Below, in pieces: positions 42,697-46,077 of a stretch of DNA of 46,077 nt; positions within the stretch are counted from its first letter, which is position 1, and each line of letters opens with the position of its first letter. A program made the translations under genes and the position numbers. The notes under the pieces were generated by a model. It worked only from the letters and a program-made list of their open reading frames with translations. It had not been told where the DNA came from and ran no database searches. Origin of the DNA: a virus; IMG/VR virus record IMGVR_UViG_3300025276_000057, positions 1 to 46,077 of that record. One strand, written 5' to 3'.

Positions 42697-42936
42697 TTAT
42701 TCCTTGTTCCAATTAATATATTCCTTGTATAATTCTTTGTCTTCAAACTTATAATAACTACCATTACAATATGTTAATCTATTGTTCTCTTTATCAAACT
42801 TTCTGAAGATTTCTAATTTTGAATCTTCCCAAATAAGATTTTTATTAACAACTGATTTAGTATCACGATATCTAAATCCCTCTTTAGTAACTACTGATTC
42901 ATTTTTAGGTTGCCAATATTCTATTTTTACTTTCAT
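42697..42936 (-). CDS. Small hypothetical protein
   Basis: This 79-residue protein contains MKVKIEYWQPKNESVVTKEG and YRDTKSVVNKNLIWEDSKLE. It is a charged beta-rich sequence ending in an acidic/aromatic helix (DKELYKEYINWNKE). ATGA overlap with the upstream gene supports it. Not recognised. Confidence 0.55.
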   Translation of the reverse strand: MKVKIEYWQPKNESVVTKEGFRYRDTKSVVNKNLIWEDSKLEIFRKFDKENNRLTYCNGSYYKFEDKELYKEYINWNKE

Positions 42937-43253
42937 CTCGTAGCAATTATAAATTCTACTACTGCTTTATATGTGTCATCTATATTCAGTTCACATATAT
43001 CTTTAAAAGGCTCAAAGCCTTCTTCGTTGTTTAGTATAGCACACTTGCTAACCACAGGCATCAGCCAATCCCAAGACAAGTTGTAAGATAACTCGTGTGC
43101 TTCAAACCAACCTTGGTCAATTATTCTATCTAAAGTTCCGTGGTAATAATAGTTAAGTTCCTGTTTACTGTATTCGCCTCGAGTTGTATTATTGTCGCTA
43201 AATATTTCCGTTTCTAACTCCATAAATTCTGCTATTATTTTATTGCCTTTCAT
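42933..43253 (-). CDS. Conserved small phage protein with SWDWLMPVV motif
   Basis: The start at 43,253 (MKGNKIIAEFMELETEIFSD) gives 106 residues and is chosen because its ATG overlaps the stop of the membrane gene upstream (ATGA); a longer start at 43,265 adds only MAEF. The core LSYNLSWDWLMPVVSKCAIL and C-terminal IDDTYKAVVEFI are shared by a widespread group of phage proteins whose function I do not know. It lies in the early gene cluster. Confidence 0.65.
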   Translation of the reverse strand: MKGNKIIAEFMELETEIFSDNNTTRGEYSKQELNYYYHGTLDRIIDQGWFEAHELSYNLSWDWLMPVVSKCAILNNEEGFEPFKDICELNIDDTYKAVVEFIIATR

Positions 43254-43393
43254 AAATTCTGCCATAATATTATTATTATTATTGTTATAAGTAAGCCTAC
43301 AGATGCAATCGTTAACACGATTAAACTATCTGCATATTTTCTGTCTGATCGTCCTTGTCTAGAGCGATATTGTCTTGGTTTTTTTTCTTTCAT
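43250..43393 (-). CDS. Small cationic membrane-anchored protein (47 residues)
   Basis: A short reading frame: a basic N-terminus MKEKKPRQYRSRQGRSDRKY followed by a C-terminal hydrophobic helix (SLIVLTIASVGLLITIIIII) and LWQNL. The ATG is one base after the upstream stop and the TGA overlaps the next ATG. Positive-inside topology puts the basic tail in the cytoplasm. It could bind nucleic acid or host membrane proteins; unknown. Confidence 0.6.
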   Translation of the reverse strand: MKEKKPRQYRSRQGRSDRKYADSLIVLTIASVGLLITIIIIILWQNL

Positions 43394-43394
43394 A

Positions 43395-43748
43395 TTATAA
43401 ATGTCCACCTGTTTTCAATTCTACACAATCGTATCGTATTTCCCAATCTGATTCTGCATCATTCATTCCCTCTTGAATATCATTAATAAAATAAGAGCCA
43501 TCATACAGACCTGTTCCTGTTTTATATTCTGCTTTGTCGTGTGCTTCGTTTAACTGTTCGTCATATAGGTGTGCGTTTTCCATTAGGTAGTCATCAAGAC
43601 CTTTTGTCCCATCAGAAGCTTCACAAAAATATTCATCTTGATTAAAAGTATTTTGTAATTCAAAGTCTTCAAAATCATCTTCGTCTATTTCTATTTCTAC
43701 TTCTGAATACCTGTGGTACACTACTCTTTGTGATATTATTACTTTCAT
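43395..43748 (-). CDS. Very acidic small protein, unknown
   Basis: This 117-residue protein has a first part ISQRVVYHRYSEVEIEIDED followed by DFEDFELQ, then a long acidic stretch ending DCVELKTGGHL. The excess of Asp/Glu is striking, and no known domain is seen. The ATG overlaps the upstream stop (ATGA). Acidic early phage proteins sometimes mimic DNA to block restriction enzymes or host regulators; here that is only a possibility. Confidence 0.6.
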   Translation of the reverse strand: MKVIISQRVVYHRYSEVEIEIDEDDFEDFELQNTFNQDEYFCEASDGTKGLDDYLMENAHLYDEQLNEAHDKAEYKTGTGLYDGSYFINDIQEGMNDAESDWEIRYDCVELKTGGHL

Positions 43749-43975
43749 TCTTCGTGATTTTCTATTATTAAATCTTCTATTTCTGTAATAAATTTATAGC
43801 TAGATCTTTCTAATAATTCATATATATTTATTTTACTATCTATAAGATATATTCCTCCCATAGTTACTTCAGAAGGTGAACCAGGATAATCAAACTCCAT
43901 CTCTTCACCTTGTTCATAATTGTATTCCACTATTAAACTTACATCCCCTACTTCTATAGTTGCTATATTTTCCAT
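43745..43975 (-). CDS. Acidic small protein, unknown
   Basis: This 76-residue protein contains IATIEVGDVSLIVEYNYEQG then EEMEFDYPGSPSEVTMGGIY, a beta-hairpin-like start, and an acidic helix LLERSSYKFITEIEDLIIEN. The pattern of a two-strand start with PGSP(S/A)EV is also seen in other small phage proteins of unknown function. Its ATG shares one base with the upstream stop (TAATG). Confidence 0.6.
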   Translation of the reverse strand: MENIATIEVGDVSLIVEYNYEQGEEMEFDYPGSPSEVTMGGIYLIDSKINIYELLERSSYKFITEIEDLIIENHEE

Positions 43976-44367
43976 TATATTTCTCTTTGTTTATTCCATA
44001 CATTTAAAGTGGCATTAATTAACTCTTCGTACTCACAAAACATTTCATTGTAATAGTCTTGTGCTTCTTCAGAAAACACTTGAATGCTTTGTTCTTCCCA
44101 AACTCCGTGTCCGTCTTCCTCTGTCCAAGTTTCATCCCCGAAATTCATCTCAGTTATCTGAGTTGCTAATTCATCTATGCACGACAAAAATTTGTCATCG
44201 TTTACTAAAACCTTATCTGTAGTATTCATCTTAGTAACTATGGTATATCTAAGTTTTTCTACCATTACTTCATACATCTCGATGTTAGCATTTTTTTTAT
44301 TTATTTCCTCTTCAAGAGCTTCTACTCTATACTGTAAAAATTTAATCTGTTCTGAATACATATCCAT
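43975..44367 (-). CDS. Acidic coiled-coil protein, unknown
   Basis: In this 130-residue protein residues 5-55 form a heptad-like coiled coil (LQYRVEALEEEINKKNANIE). The rest is acidic with TWTEEDGHGVWEEQSIQVFS. No membrane segment or metal site. First gene of a coupled run of early genes (TAATG, then ATGA overlaps). Not recognised. Confidence 0.6.
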   Translation of the reverse strand: MDMYSEQIKFLQYRVEALEEEINKKNANIEMYEVMVEKLRYTIVTKMNTTDKVLVNDDKFLSCIDELATQITEMNFGDETWTEEDGHGVWEEQSIQVFSEEAQDYYNEMFCEYEELINATLNVWNKQREI

Positions 44368-44403
44368 AATTTCTATTTGTTTTTTAGTTTAGTAATCATT
44401 GTT

Positions 44404-44640
44404 TTAAAAACTGTTAATTCTTTCATATGTATCTATTAAAGATTCTAACTCCTGTTCCGTTAAATTAAAATATTCTTTTGCAGTTTCGCAATAAGGTATA
44501 TATGTTTCCCCTCCATATCCATCGTTCCAAATTCTTATATCTGATAAGTTGGTTTTAGCTTCGTATCCTATCCCTCTTCTCGTTTTAAAATATCTTACTT
44601 TTGTTACTTCTAAAAATTTACCTCTGTTGAATTTTTGCAT
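44404..44640 (-). CDS. Small basic protein, unknown
   Basis: The start at 44,640 gives 78 residues (MQKFNRGKFLEVTKVRYFKT); a longer frame to 44,691 is excluded because it would run through the promoter at 44,661-44,691. The N-terminal half is basic with R-Y-F-K-T-RRGIGYEAKT, the C-terminal half acidic (LTEQELESLIDTYERI). No recognised domain. It leads the early run with its own promoter. Confidence 0.55.
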   Translation of the reverse strand: MQKFNRGKFLEVTKVRYFKTRRGIGYEAKTNLSDIRIWNDGYGGETYIPYCETAKEYFNLTEQELESLIDTYERINSF

Positions 44641-44660
44641 ATTATATTTTTTTAGTTTAG

Positions 44661-44691
44661 TAAATGTAATTATAATTAAACTAATATACAA
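44661..44691 (-). promoter_or_regulatory. Bacteroidota promoter TTG-N20-TACATTTA
   Basis: On the minus strand TTG (44,691-44,689), a 20-base spacer and TACATTTA (44,668-44,661) match the -33/-7 layout; the ATG is 20 bases on. It shares AGTTGTATATTA with the promoter at 42,094-42,124. Confidence 0.75.
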
Positions 44692-44725
44692 CTTATTTAC
44701 TAATTGTTTTTAATTTATTATTATA

Positions 44726-45145
44726 TTAATTTTCTTTTCTTGTATTTATATAAAGGTTTAATTCGCTCAATATTTCTTTGTCATAATCTTTTTTAGTCAT
44801 TAACAAAGCTATCTCTTTTATCCAATCAATATTTTTCATATTACAATTATCAAGATCAATTTCATAATAATATTCTAAATCTTCTTTTAACTGTAGGTAA
44901 TCTCGTTGTTGATTTTCTAGTTTAGCTTTTTTTAGCATAGATTTCAAATCTTTTATACAGGTTACTAACTGTATATCAGTCATTATTTTAAAATCTTTTG
45001 ACGTAACTAAAATCTGTGTCTTTGTTTCTAGATTTTGGTTAATCTTTTTTATTAGCTCAACTCTTTTGGTTTTATAGTAACCGCTTAACTTTGGATCTGT
45101 TAAATCTAGCTCTTTAATCAACTTGTTTAATCTTTTTAAATTCAT
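44726..45145 (-). CDS. Helical small protein, unknown
   Basis: This 139-residue, Lys/Leu/Asp-rich protein is almost entirely helical (MNLKRLNKLIKELDLTDPKL; LVTCIKDLKSMLKKAKLENQ). The central region suggests a coiled coil. Its ATG lies 17 bases downstream of a strong hairpin (45,162-45,192) preceded by a 14-codon reading frame, so translation may be controlled by RNA structure. Function not recognised. Confidence 0.55.
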   Translation of the reverse strand: MNLKRLNKLIKELDLTDPKLSGYYKTKRVELIKKINQNLETKTQILVTSKDFKIMTDIQLVTCIKDLKSMLKKAKLENQQRDYLQLKEDLEYYYEIDLDNCNMKNIDWIKEIALLMTKKDYDKEILSELNLYINTRKEN

Positions 45146-45161
45146 AATGTATTTTTTAGAT

Positions 45162-45192
45162 CATCAGCTAGGCTATCCCCCCCTAGCTGATG
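45162..45192 (-). promoter_or_regulatory. Leader hairpin with 11-base perfect stem
   Basis: CATCAGCTAGG pairs perfectly with CCTAGCTGATG around a 9-base loop. On the transcribed (minus) strand there is a run of seven G, unusual in this AT-rich genome. It stands 17 bases before the ATG at 45,145. No U-run follows on either strand, so it is not a standard terminator. Confidence 0.6.
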
Positions 45193-45217
45193 AGTGTGAA
45201 CAAAGTTCTTTGTTCAT
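45173..45217 (-). CDS. Possible 14-codon leader peptide
   Basis: A short frame reads MNKELCSHSSARGG and stops inside the loop of the 45,162-45,192 hairpin. A ribosome translating it would open the hairpin's 5' arm, as in attenuation or coupled leaders. Its LCSHSS segment is coded by the dispersed 16-mer, in the same frame as CSHSS in the helicase. Too short to be sure it is translated. Confidence 0.3.
   Translation of the reverse strand: MNKELCSHSSARGG
45188..45203 (+). repeat. Dispersed 16-mer TGATGAGTGTGAACAA, copy 3
   Basis: Non-coding or leader copy, overlapping the right arm of the 11-base-stem hairpin and the left arm of a second inverted repeat. See copies at 29,437 and 35,711. Confidence 0.85.
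45197..45216. repeat. Inverted repeat TGAACAAAG-TT-CTTTGTTCA
   Basis: Nine-base arms around a two-base centre, next to the leader hairpin. It may be a protein-binding site or form a second RNA hairpin. It includes the start codon of the 14-codon frame on the minus strand. Confidence 0.6.
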
Positions 45218-45227
45218 CGGTTAATAA

Positions 45228-45329
45228 TTAATTAGTTTTTATAATGTGTATTACTGTACTTACCCAACTAAAGAGAAATAGTATAGTTAGAAATTTTGAA
45301 TACATCCTTACAATTTTGTCCTGTATCAT
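45228..45329 (-). CDS. Tiny membrane peptide (33 residues)
   Basis: A short frame reads MIQDKIVRMYSKFLTILFLF then SWVSTVIHIIKTN: a basic N-end, one hydrophobic helix and a short tail. It begins ten bases after the stop of the upstream 83-residue gene, behind an A-run leader. It fills what would otherwise be a ~190-base gap together with the hairpin leader. Function unknown. Confidence 0.5.
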   Translation of the reverse strand: MIQDKIVRMYSKFLTILFLFSWVSTVIHIIKTN

Positions 45330-45339
45330 AGTTTTTTTT

Positions 45340-45591
45340 TTAATAAAAGTTATTTAATAATATTTCTTTTGCTTTGTCAATGTTTCCTCTATCGAAATCG
45401 TGAAACGAATTAATGATATACATATCCGATAATCCTAGATCTTTTAATATTTTTATAGTTCTTCGTATACCAAATGATTCAGCACACTCTATAATTTGTA
45501 CTTTATCTATTCCCAAATAACGAAATTGTTTTTTGGCAATAGTTATATTTCCGTTAATGTACGTTTCTATTATTCCCTCTAGTTTATTCAT
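45340..45591 (-). CDS. Small hypothetical protein
   Basis: This 83-residue helical protein contains LEGIIETYINGNITIAKKQF and ESFGIRRTIKILKDLGLSDM, with the phrase Y-x-NGN-x-x-x-AKK seen in other small phage proteins. It lies 25 bases after the partial gene at the right edge. No motif gives a function. Confidence 0.55.
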   Translation of the reverse strand: MNKLEGIIETYINGNITIAKKQFRYLGIDKVQIIECAESFGIRRTIKILKDLGLSDMYIINSFHDFDRGNIDKAKEILLNNFY

Positions 45592-45616
45592 TATAGATAT
45601 TGTCTTTAAATTATTA

Positions 45617-46077
45617 TTAATTTTCGTTTCTAATTGATCCCCAAATAATCGCCTGGTATTGGTATCCTTTTATACCTATCTTATCCGCTTTCTTTAAGGT
45701 TAGTTTTTTTATCTGTGCATATGCTAAACGTCCTATATTTGCTTTGTCTATTTTTATAAGCCTAGAGAAACAAGCTCTTAAATGCCATATATCAACTGTT
45801 AAATGTTTGTTACTTAACAAAGCTATATTATTAACAAAGTTAAAAGTCTTCAAACTTTTGTTTGTTATTTGTACATTATTATTTATAATGTTAAAAGCTT
45901 TAAACTTATTCGTGTGAAATGTGCAAACCTTTATTTGCTCCGCTGTTTTACCTTCAGCTACAGCCTCAAAAACTTTGTATGTATCTTTTATATTTTGTTC
46001 CCATTTATTTCTAGGGCTTAAAGCTGATAGTACTTGTCCAACTGTCATAGTATTACTATCGTATTTTTCGGCGATAT
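45617..46077 (-). CDS. Partial DUF7178-like protein (5' end off window)
   Basis: The frame stays open to the right edge (IAEKYDSNTMTVGQVLSALS), so the ATG at 46,048 is probably internal and the true start lies outside. SPRNKWEQNIKDT, VCTFHTNKFKAFNI, LKTFNFVNNI, TVDIWHLRACF and YQYQAIIWGSIR match a phage family I recall as DUF7178, with a helix-hairpin-helix, glycosylase-like look. A DNA-binding role is inferred. Confidence 0.6.
   Translation of the reverse strand, partial: IAEKYDSNTMTVGQVLSALSPRNKWEQNIKDTYKVFEAVAEGKTAEQIKVCTFHTNKFKAFNIINNNVQITNKSLKTFNFVNNIALLSNKHLTVDIWHLRACFSRLIKIDKANIGRLAYAQIKKLTLKKADKIGIKGYQYQAIIWGSIRNEN

Noticed and set aside
1-46077. Complete circular or terminally repeated genome
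   Set aside because: Both ends cut genes, no shared terminal sequence is visible (ACGTTGGT versus GGCGATAT), and joining them would abut two truncated, oppositely directed genes.
1-46077. tRNA genes, CRISPR arrays, insertion sequences, reverse transcriptase of a diversity-generating element
   Set aside because: I saw no cloverleaf-like segment in the few short gaps, no regularly spaced repeats, no transposase and no reverse-transcriptase motif. The 16-mer copies are far apart and not array-like.

Overview
This window is a 46 kb piece of an AT-rich, double-stranded DNA tailed-phage genome. The host is most likely a member of the Bacteroidota (flavobacteria-like). Reasons: the visible promoters carry the Bacteroidota-type -7 element TAnnTTTG/A, in two cases with a TTG 20 bases upstream. 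Start sites sit behind A/T-rich leaders rather than Shine-Dalgarno sequences, and the primase N-terminus is of the BT4734 type. No integrase, excisionase or lysogeny repressor is visible, so a virulent phage is the simplest reading, but both edges cut through genes and part of the genome is missing.

Rightward half (1-33,065): the virion module. It opens with adhesin and fibre genes: a tail fibre with an S74 self-cleaving chaperone, a cysteine-containing repeat protein, and several small accessory proteins. A GroES-like protein and a small terminase-like protein follow. Then comes a podovirus-like assembly order: large terminase (5977), portal (8224), scaffold-like (10,713), major capsid (11,868), head-associated protein, two adaptor/ring candidates, a 1607-residue tail protein, receptor-side repeat proteins, a GNAT acetyltransferase, and three internal/ejection-protein candidates of 291, 810 and 2221 residues. 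The order, and the long terminase and portal, recall the crAss-like and Cellulophaga podovirus type; this is an inference from layout and motifs.

Leftward half (33,048-46,077): DNA metabolism and early genes, tightly packed with many ATGA or TAATG overlaps. Reading from the junction it holds an HNH nuclease, a lone DnaA domain IV-like protein, a VRR-NUC nuclease, an SF2 helicase, an ExK nuclease, a BT4734-type primase/SF3 helicase, a small SSB-like protein, a RecE-like exonuclease with a DUF1071 annealing protein, and a second DnaA domain IV-like protein. Next is a possible lysis group (double-psi barrel protein, tiny membrane protein, tiny lipoprotein), then many small early proteins, several strongly acidic. 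No DNA polymerase is present in this window, so replication may borrow the host replisome or use a gene beyond the edge.

Items that stand out: a 16-base sequence present three times (29.4, 35.7 and 45.2 kb), one copy inside a hairpin leader with a 14-codon upstream reading frame; two DnaA-DNA-binding-domain proteins without an ATPase; a GC-richer patch in the 2221-residue gene; a large terminase with no ATG start; a palindromic operator-like site before the nuclease/helicase genes; and four short reading frames (14-47 codons), three of them encoding single-pass membrane peptides.
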